A DNA stretch of 6,584 nt from Anaeromyxobacter sp. (GTDB lineage Bacteria > Myxococcota > Myxococcia > Myxococcales > Anaeromyxobacteraceae): contig JAHWYA010000103.1 in the NCBI GenBank assembly GCA_020028115.1, forward strand, positions 1 to 6,584, read 5' to 3'. Position 1 is the first letter of the stretch, and every line of letters begins with the position of its first letter. Under the pieces are notes generated by a model. That model did no database searches and was not told the origin of the DNA. It saw only the letters and a program-made list of their open reading frames with translations. The position numbers and the translations under genes are program-made. This document shows, one piece after another, positions 1 to 6,086 of the stretch.

Positions 1-339
1 GCCCCAGTGGGCGGCCATGAAGAGCACGAGGAGCGTGAGGCCGAGGAGCGCCACCGCGAACGGGAGCCCGCCGAAGGCCGTCATCGCGTGCGACACCCAG
101 TGGATGGCGGCGTAGAAGCAGGCGACCCCGGCGACGAGGCCGCGCAGGAACGCCGCGCGGGCGGACGGCGCCGCGCGGACGGAGAGGATCGCCGGGACGA
201 GGGCGAACCACGCGACGAGCTCGAGCCATCCGGCGGGGTCCACCTCGCGGAGACCCGCGTAGGGGACGACGAGCGGGAACGCGAGCGCCAGGAGGACGCC
301 CGACGCGGCCGAGGCGGCGTGAGGGAGGACGCGCTTCAT
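1..339 (-). CDS. lnt: Apolipoprotein N-acyltransferase, N-terminal part (cut by window edge)
   Basis: Lnt is the inner-membrane enzyme that transfers a third acyl chain from phospholipid to the N-terminal cysteine of lipoproteins, the last step of lipoprotein maturation in Gram-negative bacteria. The track does not show this frame; I translated it by hand and 113 residues are visible. The N-terminus (MKRVLPHAAS) leads into hydrophobic stretches at about residues 9-26, 39-54, 68-80 and 91-110. The segment HWVSHAMTAFGGLP near residues 81-94 matches the family pattern seen in E. coli Lnt (NWVYVSIATFGGMP). The nitrilase-like catalytic domain lies beyond the left edge, so activity cannot be judged. 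ATG at 339 is the only good start, because an in-frame TAG lies 15 nt upstream; the ribosome site is weak. It follows the ribbon-helix-helix gene by 34 nt. Lnt downstream of YbeY is a known arrangement (ybeZ-ybeY-ybeX-lnt), which supports the call. Confidence 0.85.
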   Translation of the reverse strand, partial: MKRVLPHAASAASGVLLALAFPLVVPYAGLREVDPAGWLELVAWFALVPAILSVRAAPSARAAFLRGLVAGVACFYAAIHWVSHAMTAFGGLPFAVALLGLTLLVLFMAAHWG

Positions 340-373
340 CGGGTCCAGTCTCTAGCCGCGGCCGCTGCGGCGG

Positions 374-766
374 TCAGCGGGCCTTCTTCACCCGGTCCGC
401 GTCGTCGGAGAGGTCGACGTCGACCGGCCCGGGCTGCTGCGGCGCCGCCTGGGCGGCCCCGTAGGCGGCGGCCGCCGCGAGGTAGTAGGCGACCGCCTCG
501 CGCACCAGGTGGCCGACCGGGCGTCCGAGGCGGGACGCGGTGGCCGAGATCGTCTCCGCCAGGTCGGCGGGCATCCGCACCGTGACGACGCGCGCCTGCG
601 CGAGCGCGGCCTCGAGCCGCTCGAGCGCCTGGCTCGGCCGCGACACGCGGAAGTCCCCGGTCTCGATCATCTCCTTGATCCGGCGCGCGAGGTCCTGGCG
701 CGTGTACCACGCGCCGTCGAGCCAGACGGACTCGGAGTCGAGGTCGATGTCCGCGAACGGGTCCAC
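374..766 (-). CDS. Small ribbon-helix-helix (Arc/MetJ-like) protein, putative DNA-binding regulator
   Basis: This is a 130-residue protein if it begins at GTG 766. Residues 59-97 have ribbon-helix-helix form: a short strand (ARVVTVRMP), a helix (about 67-80), a turn at GRPVG and a second helix (HLVREAVAYYLA). Such proteins dimerise and bind operator DNA through the strand; that function is inferred here. Residues 13-52 form a separate charged helical segment containing WYTRQDLARRIKEM, and the tail is Ala/Pro-rich and then acidic. The start is uncertain. GTG 766 has GGAAGCGGAG just upstream and lies about 100 nt inside ybeY. ATG 670 would give 98 residues and a neat ATGA overlap with the ybeY stop, but its AAGGAG sits directly against the ATG, leaving no spacer. 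The peptide between the two starts looks like real protein, so I prefer the longer form. It could instead be an antitoxin-type protein, but no toxin gene is adjacent. Confidence 0.72.
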   Translation of the reverse strand: MDPFADIDLDSESVWLDGAWYTRQDLARRIKEMIETGDFRVSRPSQALERLEAALAQARVVTVRMPADLAETISATASRLGRPVGHLVREAVAYYLAAAAAYGAAQAAPQQPGPVDVDLSDDADRVKKAR

Positions 767-1227
767 GTCTCCGCTTCCAGCCCTTCCCGGAGCGCCGCGC
801 CGACGAGCCCCTCGCCGCGCGCGAGCGCCGCCTCCTGTTTCGCCATCCGCCGCGCGTCCGCCTGCCGCTCGTGATCGTACCCGAGGAGGTGGAGGATCCC
901 GTGCGCGAGGTAGCGGTCGAGCTCCCTCGCGACGGGCCGGCGCTCCTCGTGCGCGCGGCGGGCGGCCGTGTCGAAGGAGATTACCACGTCGCCCAAAAGT
1001 GGCCCAATCCCGGGCGGATCCGATAGCGGGAAGGAGAGGACGTCGGTCGCCTCGTCCTTGCCTCGCCACTCGCGGTTGAGGCCGCGGATGCGGCGGTCGC
1101 GCACGACGAGCACGGACAGCTCCGCGTCATCCCGTCCGAGGGCGCGCAGGAACGCCCTCGCCCGCTCGCGCAGCCGGCGGACGGCCGACGCCCCCTTCGG
1201 GTGCTCGCAGCCGACGCGGACGATCAC
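667..1227 (-). CDS. ybeY: Endoribonuclease / rRNA maturation factor YbeY
   Basis: YbeY is a zinc-dependent single-strand endoribonuclease involved in 16S rRNA 3'-end maturation and ribosome quality control in the cytoplasm. The signature HGILHLLGYDH occupies residues 109-119, giving the three expected metal-binding histidines (109, 113, 119). The conserved NREWRGKDEATDVLSFP block lies at 51-67, with Arg55 probably matching the family's key arginine. The start is a GTG at 1227 whose GTGA overlaps the TGA of the upstream HD gene, indicating translational coupling; no strong Shine-Dalgarno is seen. The frame runs 186 codons, against about 150-155 for typical YbeY. The last ~33 residues are Ser/Thr/Arg-rich and low in complexity, and they coincide with the start of the ribbon-helix-helix gene in another frame. 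The core enzyme ends near residue 153. The tail is either a non-conserved extension or the result of a lost stop. Confidence 0.93.
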   Translation of the reverse strand: MIVRVGCEHPKGASAVRRLRERARAFLRALGRDDAELSVLVVRDRRIRGLNREWRGKDEATDVLSFPLSDPPGIGPLLGDVVISFDTAARRAHEERRPVARELDRYLAHGILHLLGYDHERQADARRMAKQEAALARGEGLVGAALREGLEAETWTRSRTSTSTPSPSGSTARGTRARTSRAGSRR

Positions 1228-3563
1228 GGCTTCGCGACGAGGTGGATGGGGAGCTGCCGCGGCCCCGGCTCCTGCGGCCGGGCCGGGTAGTCGGGGCGCG
1301 TGTGGTAGATGGCCTCCAGCGCCCGCACCATCGCGCCCGCGATGGCGTTCAGGTCGCGGAGCGTCAGCTCGCACTCGTCGAGCTGGCCCTCGCTGAAGAC
1401 CTCGTTGATGCGCTTCGAGACGAGGCCCCGGAGCGCCTCGCCCGTGTGGACCTCGAGGGCGCGGGAGGAGGCCTCGCAGGCGTCGGCGATCATGACCAGC
1501 GCCGCCTCCCGCGACTGCGGCTTCGGGCCGGGGTACCGGAAGAGGGCCTCGTCGATCGCGGCGCTCCGTCCCGTCCCCTCCTCCGCCGCCCGCTGCGCCT
1601 TCGCCCAGAAGTAGCCGACGTGGCGCGTCCCGTGGTGTTGCGGGATCGTCTCCGCGACGAGGCGCGGGATCCGCCAGTGGCGGGCGAGCTCGACGCCGTC
1701 CGTCACGTGGCGCTTCACGATGAGCGCGCTCATCGAGGGCGCGAGCTCGTCGTGCCGGTTCTCGCCGCCGCGCTGGTTCTCGGCGAAGTAGAGCGGGTTC
1801 CGGATCTTCCCGACGTCGTGGTAGTAGGCGCAGACCTTCGCGAGCAGCGGGTTGGCGCCGATGGCCTCCGCGGCGGCCTCGACGAGCGAGCCCATCAGGA
1901 TCGAGTGGTGGTACGTCCCGGGCGCCTGGACGATGAGCTCCTTGAGCGCCGGGTGGTTCAGGTTCGCGAGCTCGAGCAGCTTCACGTCGGTGACGTAGCC
2001 GAAGGCGACCTCGAGGATGGGGAGCACGCCGACCACGGCGACCGGGAGGAGGAGCGCGCCCCCGGCGAACGCGGCGAGCGCGGAGATCGCCACGTCCCCG
2101 GTCCCCTTCCCGCCGAAGAGCCCGATCGCGATCGCGAGGGCGACCCCGACGAGGCCGACGCCGACGCCCGCGCGGAAGATCCCCGCGCGGTCGCGCTGGC
2201 CCGAGACGAGCCCGGCGGCGGCGATCGAGGTGAACGTCGCGTAGAGCGCGTAGGACATCGACTGCCCGGCGAGGAGCCCCGCGGCGAGCCCGGCCGCGAG
2301 CGCGAAGAGGAGCGCAGCGTCGGCGGCGAGGACCTGCCGGACGATCATGGCGCCGGCGGCGAACGGGACGAGGTACTGGAGCGCCGGCGGCGCGAGGGCG
2401 GGGAAGCGGTCCTGGAGCGCGTCCGCGATCGCGAACCCGACGAAGCCGAGCGCGAAGGTCCCGACGAGGAGCGTCGCGAGCAGGAGCGCGTCGCGCCGCG
2501 CCGGCCGGAACCGCGGGAGGTTCCGGCGCGCGACGCGCCAGAGGAGCGCGACCATGAGCGCCACGAGCGCGCCCGCCCCGAGCCGCACGTGCGCGAGGAC
2601 CTCGCCGCGCCGCTGCGCGCGCATGCCGTCGAGCACGACGAGGTGCCGCTTCTCGATGCGCTCCCCGTCGCCGACGATCTTCTCGCCGCGCTTCACCGGG
2701 ATGACGACCGGCTTCACCCGCGCCGCCGCCTCCTCGCGGCGCCGGGCGGTCTCGACCTGGTCGTGCCCGAGCGTCGGCCGGACCATCGCGGTCGCGATGC
2801 GCTGGACGGCGAGGCGCAGCGCCGCCGGCTCGCGCTCGAGCCGCGCGGCGGCGGCCCGCTCGACCTCCTCGGTCGCCGTCGCGGCCTCGCGCACGAGCGC
2901 GAGGTCCGTGAGCACCCGCTCGCCCTGCACCACCCCGTCGTGGACCGCCCGGACGACGAGCCCGCGCTCGCGCTCCGCCACCAGCAGCGCGAGGTCCCCG
3001 ACCACGATCCCGTCGAGGCCGCGCCGGGCGAGCGCGACGAGCTCCCCCTCGACCGCCTCGGAGAACCGGGCCTGCCCCAGGGCGGCGAGGTCCTCGTCGC
3101 GCACGAGCACCTGGAGCCGCGACACGAACGCGTCGCGCTGGGCGGCGTAGCGGCGCTGGAGCTCGCCGGGATCGCGCGCGTGGCGCGCCGCCGCCGCGGC
3201 GGACTCCTCGCGCATGAGCTGGAACGCGGCGTGAACCCGCGCCGCCGCCTCGTCCGGCGCGCCGGTGTCGAGCACGTACACGGGCCGCTCGGCCTGGGCG
3301 GCCTCGGCCCGGCGGCGGTGCGTCGCGTCCGCGTCCACGATGTCGTAGTCGCGGTCCGCCTTCACCGTGGCGACCGCGGGCGTCCCGAGCGCCTCCGGCC
3401 CCGGCAGGCGGCTCGCGCCCGCGGGGGCGAGCAGCCACGCCGCGGCGGACGAGATCACGACGACGAGGAGCAGGCGGAGGAGCCGCCCCGCCCAGTCGCC
3501 CCGCGCGAGGCGCCCGAGCAGGCCGGCGTGTGTAGGTGGATGTGGTCCGGCGGGTTCGCCCAC
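1224..3563 (-). CDS. pgpH: 7TM-HD family phosphohydrolase (PgpH/YqfF type), probable cyclic-di-AMP phosphodiesterase
   Basis: This is an inner-membrane protein with the full 7TMR-HD layout. From GTG 3563 it has 779 residues: one N-terminal membrane helix (about 27-48), an extracytoplasmic region (about 55-325), seven hydrophobic segments (about 326-516) and a cytoplasmic HD domain (about 545-710). The HD domain carries GTYHHS (His552-553), YYHDVGK (His582-Asp583), KRHVTDG (His619), PQHHGT (His643-644) and IADACEA (Asp694), so the metal ligands look intact. Characterised PgpH proteins hydrolyse cyclic-di-AMP; applying that substrate here is an inference. The frame is open to TTG 3599, but GTG 3563 has AAGG nine bases upstream and leaves a plausible short N-terminus before the first helix. 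It follows phoH after a 99-nt leader and overlaps ybeY by 4 nt. PhoH, 7TM-HD and YbeY commonly occur together in this order, although E. coli lacks the HD gene. Confidence 0.92.
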   Translation of the reverse strand: MGEPAGPHPPTHAGLLGRLARGDWAGRLLRLLLVVVISSAAAWLLAPAGASRLPGPEALGTPAVATVKADRDYDIVDADATHRRRAEAAQAERPVYVLDTGAPDEAAARVHAAFQLMREESAAAAARHARDPGELQRRYAAQRDAFVSRLQVLVRDEDLAALGQARFSEAVEGELVALARRGLDGIVVGDLALLVAERERGLVVRAVHDGVVQGERVLTDLALVREAATATEEVERAAAARLEREPAALRLAVQRIATAMVRPTLGHDQVETARRREEAAARVKPVVIPVKRGEKIVGDGERIEKRHLVVLDGMRAQRRGEVLAHVRLGAGALVALMVALLWRVARRNLPRFRPARRDALLLATLLVGTFALGFVGFAIADALQDRFPALAPPALQYLVPFAAGAMIVRQVLAADAALLFALAAGLAAGLLAGQSMSYALYATFTSIAAAGLVSGQRDRAGIFRAGVGVGLVGVALAIAIGLFGGKGTGDVAISALAAFAGGALLLPVAVVGVLPILEVAFGYVTDVKLLELANLNHPALKELIVQAPGTYHHSILMGSLVEAAAEAIGANPLLAKVCAYYHDVGKIRNPLYFAENQRGGENRHDELAPSMSALIVKRHVTDGVELARHWRIPRLVAETIPQHHGTRHVGYFWAKAQRAAEEGTGRSAAIDEALFRYPGPKPQSREAALVMIADACEASSRALEVHTGEALRGLVSKRINEVFSEGQLDECELTLRDLNAIAGAMVRALEAIYHTRPDYPARPQEPGPRQLPIHLVAKP

Positions 3564-3574
3564 GGCGCGGAGCC

Positions 3575-3632
3575 TTGCACCCGGTCGTCCCGAAGGCAAC
3601 GGGGATCCGGGGCACCGGTTGAACCACCGGTG
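3575..3632 (-). promoter_or_regulatory. Two-hairpin leader upstream of the 7TM-HD gene
   Basis: The 99 nt between the phoH stop and the HD start (3564-3662) hold two predicted hairpins on the transcribed strand. The first (3632-3613) is a 7-bp stem, CACCGGT pairing with ACCGGTG around the loop GGTTCA. The second (3599-3575) is TTGCCTTCGG pairing with CCGGGTGCAA around GACGA, with one mismatch and two G-U pairs. The 3' arm of the second overlaps the AAGG at 3576-3573 that I take as the ribosome site, so folding could affect translation of the HD gene. Neither hairpin is followed by a U-tract, so they are not Rho-independent terminators. I could not match the region to a known riboswitch class. 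The regulatory role is an inference from position and structure only. Confidence 0.35.
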
Positions 3633-3662
3633 GGTACTGGAGCTTTCCGTTCCGGGAGGGTC

Positions 3663-4733
3663 CTACCCCGCTGCGCCCTGCCCCTCGGGCGGGGCTTTCT
3701 CGACGCGGGCGACGGCTGCCTCGGGCCGCTCGGGGCGGCCACCCTCGGTCCGGCCACGACGATCCGCCTCGTACTGGTCGTACGCGCGGACCACCTCCTG
3801 GACGAGGGGGTGCCGGACGACGTCCACCTCGCTGAAGTAGCAGAACCCGACCCCCTCGACGCCTCGGAGCACCTTCTGGACCTCGATGAGCCCCGACCCG
3901 CGCCCGGACGGGAGGTCGACCTGCGTCACGTCGCCCGTGACGACCGCCTTCGACCCGTAGCCGAGGCGGGTGAGGAACATCTTCATCTGCTCCTCGGTCG
4001 TGTTCTGCGCCTCGTCGAGGATGACGAACGAGTCGTTGAGCGTCCGCCCGCGCATGAACGCGAGCGGCGCGACCTCGACCGTTCCACGCTCCATGAACGC
4101 GGTCGCCTTCTCGTAGTCGACCATGTCGAAGAGCGCGTCGTAGAGCGGCCGGAGGTACGGGTTCACCTTCTCGGCGATGTCGCCGGGCAGGAACCCGAGC
4201 TTCTCGCCGGCCTCGACCGCCGGGCGCGTGAGCACGATCCGCTTCACCCGGCGCTCGACGAGGTAGGCGACCGCCATCGCCATCGCGAGGTAGGTCTTCC
4301 CCGTTCCCGCCGGGCCGACGCCGAAGACGATGTCGTCGTCCCGGATCGCCTGGATGTAGCGCTTCTGCGCGAGCCCCTTCGGCGTGATGACGCGGTGGCG
4401 CGAGGACACGAAGACCGTGTCGCCGAACACGTCGCGCAGCGGGACGCCCTGCCCCGCGAGCTTCGTCGCCTGGTCGACGTCCTCGAGGTAGAGGGGGTAG
4501 CCCTCGGAGACGAGGTCGTAGAGCTCGCGCACGAGCCCCTCCGCCATCCGGAGCTTGGCCTCGTCGTCGGCCGCAACGACGATCTGCCCTCCCCGCAGCC
4601 CGAGCTGCACGCCCAGGCGCTTCTCGACGAGCTTCAGGTGCTCGTTGTGCGCGCCGCACAGGGCGCGCACCTTGTCGTTGTCCGTGAACTCGAGCCGGGT
4701 GGTGTGGAGGGGTTCCGTCGCGCTTTGACCCAA
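3663..4733 (-). CDS. phoH: PhoH family ATPase (YbeZ type)
   Basis: PhoH-like proteins are cytoplasmic P-loop ATPases related to the helicase/ATPase fold. YbeZ works with YbeY and is linked to RNA metabolism; the exact reaction is not settled. From TTG 4733 the protein has 356 residues, near the family norm. An N-terminal KH-like region (about 12-85, with DNDKVRALCGAHNEHL) precedes the ATPase domain. Walker A is GPAGTGKT at 140-147, Walker B is VILDEAQN with Asp240-Glu241, and VTGDVTQVDLP follows near 265-275. All key residues are present. The last 35 residues are charged and look disordered. Start choice: the frame is open to GTG 4781 and includes ATG 4757, but only TTG 4733 has a strong ribosome site (GGGAGG at 4745-4740, six-base spacer) and a protein that begins just before the conserved core. 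A longer product from GTG 4781 (372 residues) cannot be excluded. Confidence 0.95.
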   Translation of the reverse strand: MGQSATEPLHTTRLEFTDNDKVRALCGAHNEHLKLVEKRLGVQLGLRGGQIVVAADDEAKLRMAEGLVRELYDLVSEGYPLYLEDVDQATKLAGQGVPLRDVFGDTVFVSSRHRVITPKGLAQKRYIQAIRDDDIVFGVGPAGTGKTYLAMAMAVAYLVERRVKRIVLTRPAVEAGEKLGFLPGDIAEKVNPYLRPLYDALFDMVDYEKATAFMERGTVEVAPLAFMRGRTLNDSFVILDEAQNTTEEQMKMFLTRLGYGSKAVVTGDVTQVDLPSGRGSGLIEVQKVLRGVEGVGFCYFSEVDVVRHPLVQEVVRAYDQYEADRRGRTEGGRPERPEAAVARVEKAPPEGQGAAG

Positions 4734-4748
4734 ACAAGGCCTCCCTGC

Positions 4749-4768
4749 CCGCACCATAACCGGTGCGG
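4749..4768 (-). promoter_or_regulatory. Hairpin in the phoH leader
   Basis: Between the DUF4388 stop (4789) and the preferred phoH start (4733) lies a perfect 7-bp inverted repeat, CCGCACC with GGTGCGG around a six-base loop. It sits immediately before the GGGAGG ribosome site. There is no following U-tract, so a terminator is unlikely. A near-perfect 14-bp palindrome, GCGGTACGTGCCGC (4788-4775), precedes it. The presence of these structures supports this stretch being untranslated leader rather than an N-terminal extension of PhoH. Function is unknown; it may modulate translation or mark an RNA processing site. Confidence 0.3.
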
Positions 4769-4788
4769 CGGCGCGCGGCACGTACCGC

Positions 4789-6072
4789 TCACTCCAGCGG
4801 CGGCAGGAGGACGAACCGGCCTTCCGGCCTGCGGCGGTAGTAGTACGGCTCGGTCCAGGGGTACGACAGGTCCCGGCCGCTCACGAGCCCCGCCTCCACG
4901 AGCCGGGGGAGCGCGTCCGGGTACTCGCCGCGCTCGTGCCGGTAGACCTCGAGGGCGGCGCGCAGCCGCTCCACCTGGTACCGGGCGAGGAAGCGCTGCG
5001 CGGCGTTGTCGCGGAGCGCCGTGCCCCCGGCGCCGCCGCCGTAGAGGACGCCGCGGCGGTCGACCCAGTAGCCGATGCCGGCGAGCGCCGCCGCGATGGC
5101 GAGCGTCGCGACGACCCGAGCGGCGCCGCGCCGGATCCGCGCCTGCCAGTCCTGCGCGTAGGCGCCGACGGCCGCTGCGGCGCGGTTCGCGGGCGGGACC
5201 GCTTTCAGATAGCCGAGGTTGACGAGGTTGAGGAGCGCCTTGCAGGTCTCGAACTCGCCGAGGCGCGAGAGGTCGACGAGCTTCTCGACCGTCCGCCCCG
5301 GCTCGACGAGCTCGAAGCAGCGCCGCTCGTTCTTCCCGAGCGAGGCGAGCTCGCCCGGCGGCGGCGCCTTCGGCGCCTGCGCTCGCTGTCGCGAGCGGCC
5401 GCCGGCTTCGCCGGCATCGAAGTCGGGGGCTCCGCCCCCGACGCCCCCAAGGCCATCTTCGCCGAGGCCGTCGAACGCGGCTTCGACGTCCTCGCCCGGC
5501 CCGCGCGGCGCGTCTCCCTTCCGCCCGGCCTCGGGGGTGCGGAGCCGCTCGAACGTCATCGCGGTGGAGGTGATCTTCCGGCGCACGAGGGGCCACTCGT
5601 CCACCTGCCGGAAGCCCTCCATCAGCACCGACTCCGCGCGCAGCGGGGTCACGGTGTCCGGCTCCCACTCGACGTCCCCCGGCTCGAACTCGTAGGTGCC
5701 GCTCTTCCAGTGGAAGAGCCGGAAGACGGTCTCGGTGGTCTGGAGCGCCGTCATCTCGCGGAGGTCCTGCTTCGTGACGAGCTCGAGCTCGACCAGGATG
5801 TCGCCCAGCCGGCGCAGGCTGCGCTTCTGCGCGTCGAGCGCGTAGGCGAGCTCCTCCTCCGTGATGATCGCCGCGCGGACGAGGAGGTTGCCGAGTCGCT
5901 CCCGCGTCTTCCGCCCGGCCGACTCGGCGCGGACCACGTTCCCGTCGGCGATGGCGATGTGGATGAGGTCGTCGCGCGCCTCGAGGTGGAGCACGCCGCT
6001 CTTCGCCTGCTGGCCGATGAGCTGGAGGATCTCCGCGATCCCGAAGTCCTTCAGCGTGCCCTTGAGCGCCAC
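4789..6072 (-). CDS. DUF4388 (PATAN) domain protein with a membrane anchor and pseudopilin-like C-terminal region
   Basis: This is a 427-residue protein of unknown specific role. DUF4388/PATAN proteins are thought to act in signalling linked to surface behaviour and motility. Residues 1-55 carry the typical DUF4388 start (LKGTLKDFGIAEILQLIGQQ, then SGVLHLE). Residues 58-130 hold a helical segment with RLGNLLV and RLGDILVELELVT, resembling MshEN-like modules of pilus ATPases. Residues 180-245 are a Gly/Pro-rich linker. Residues 246-292 resemble the winged-helix-like piece often seen in these proteins (GEFETCKALLNLVNLGYL). One membrane helix lies at about 318-336. The C-terminus (363-427) has RLRAALEVYRHERGEYPDAL followed by YPWTEPYYYRR, like the periplasmic part of type II secretion pseudopilins. 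GTG 6072 is the start: AGGAGGGG at 6086-6079 has a six-base spacer and overlaps the TAG of the preceding gene. Part of the linker is encoded by palindromic DNA (5363-5442). Confidence 0.82.
   Translation of the reverse strand: MALKGTLKDFGIAEILQLIGQQAKSGVLHLEARDDLIHIAIADGNVVRAESAGRKTRERLGNLLVRAAIITEEELAYALDAQKRSLRRLGDILVELELVTKQDLREMTALQTTETVFRLFHWKSGTYEFEPGDVEWEPDTVTPLRAESVLMEGFRQVDEWPLVRRKITSTAMTFERLRTPEAGRKGDAPRGPGEDVEAAFDGLGEDGLGGVGGGAPDFDAGEAGGRSRQRAQAPKAPPPGELASLGKNERRCFELVEPGRTVEKLVDLSRLGEFETCKALLNLVNLGYLKAVPPANRAAAAVGAYAQDWQARIRRGAARVVATLAIAAALAGIGYWVDRRGVLYGGGAGGTALRDNAAQRFLARYQVERLRAALEVYRHERGEYPDALPRLVEAGLVSGRDLSYPWTEPYYYRRRPEGRFVLLPPLE
5363..5442. repeat. Cluster of four short palindromes inside the DUF4388 gene
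   Basis: Four inverted repeats follow one another in 80 nt: GGCGCC-ttc-GGCGCC (5363-5377), CGCTCGC-tgtc-GCGAGCG (5380-5397), GCCGGC-ttc-GCCGGC (5401-5415) and GTCGGGGGC-tcc-GCCCCCGAC (5422-5442). All stems are perfect and loops are 3-4 nt. They encode about residues 210-237 of the DUF4388 protein, within its flexible linker, without breaking the frame. Stacked hairpins of this kind resemble small palindromic (REP/MITE-like) elements that tolerate insertion into disordered protein segments. I see no second copy in the window, so mobility is an inference. Confidence 0.6.
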
Positions 6073-6078
6073 GCGGGT

Positions 6079-6086
6079 CCCCTCCT
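6079..6086 (-). promoter_or_regulatory. Strong Shine-Dalgarno site of the DUF4388 gene
   Basis: AGGAGGGG lies six bases before the GTG start at 6072 and shares bases with the TAG stop of the upstream zinc-ribbon gene. It is the clearest ribosome site in the window. It fixes the start of the DUF4388 protein and shows that the two genes are tightly coupled. Confidence 0.75.

Noticed and set aside
7..585. Plus-strand open frame over lnt and the ribbon-helix-helix gene
   Set aside because: The composition is extreme (Glu/Arg then Arg/Pro), and it is antisense to the recognisable Lnt N-terminus and the ribbon-helix-helix protein.
3613..3632. Possible Rho-independent terminator after phoH
   Set aside because: The hairpin is followed by CCCCGGATCCCC rather than a U-tract, and the next gene continues in the same direction, so an operon-internal leader structure is more likely.
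3575..3632. Cyclic-di-GMP (GEMM), guanidine (mini-ykkC) or cobalamin riboswitch
   Set aside because: The GACGA loop and short GC stems superficially recall these motifs, but the defining conserved bases and paired hairpin arrangement are missing.
1228..4737. Uninterrupted minus-strand frame upstream of ybeY, suggesting a giant fusion protein
   Set aside because: Only the last part (ybeY, from 1227) resembles a protein family. The rest is low-complexity Arg/Ala/Gly sequence that is the shifted frame of the HD and PhoH genes.
1242..5222. Plus-strand open frame of about 1326 codons antisense to four genes
   Set aside because: It lies opposite well-supported genes (HD, PhoH, DUF4388), and its product is Arg/Glu/Asp/Pro-rich with no recognisable domain. 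Long antisense frames are expected at this GC content.
5701..5719. 8-bp inverted repeat GCTCTTCC-agt-GGAAGAGC
   Set aside because: It lies inside the conserved part of the DUF4388 gene (residues about 118-124, LFHWKSG region) and is adequately explained by codon sequence; there is no sign of a terminator.
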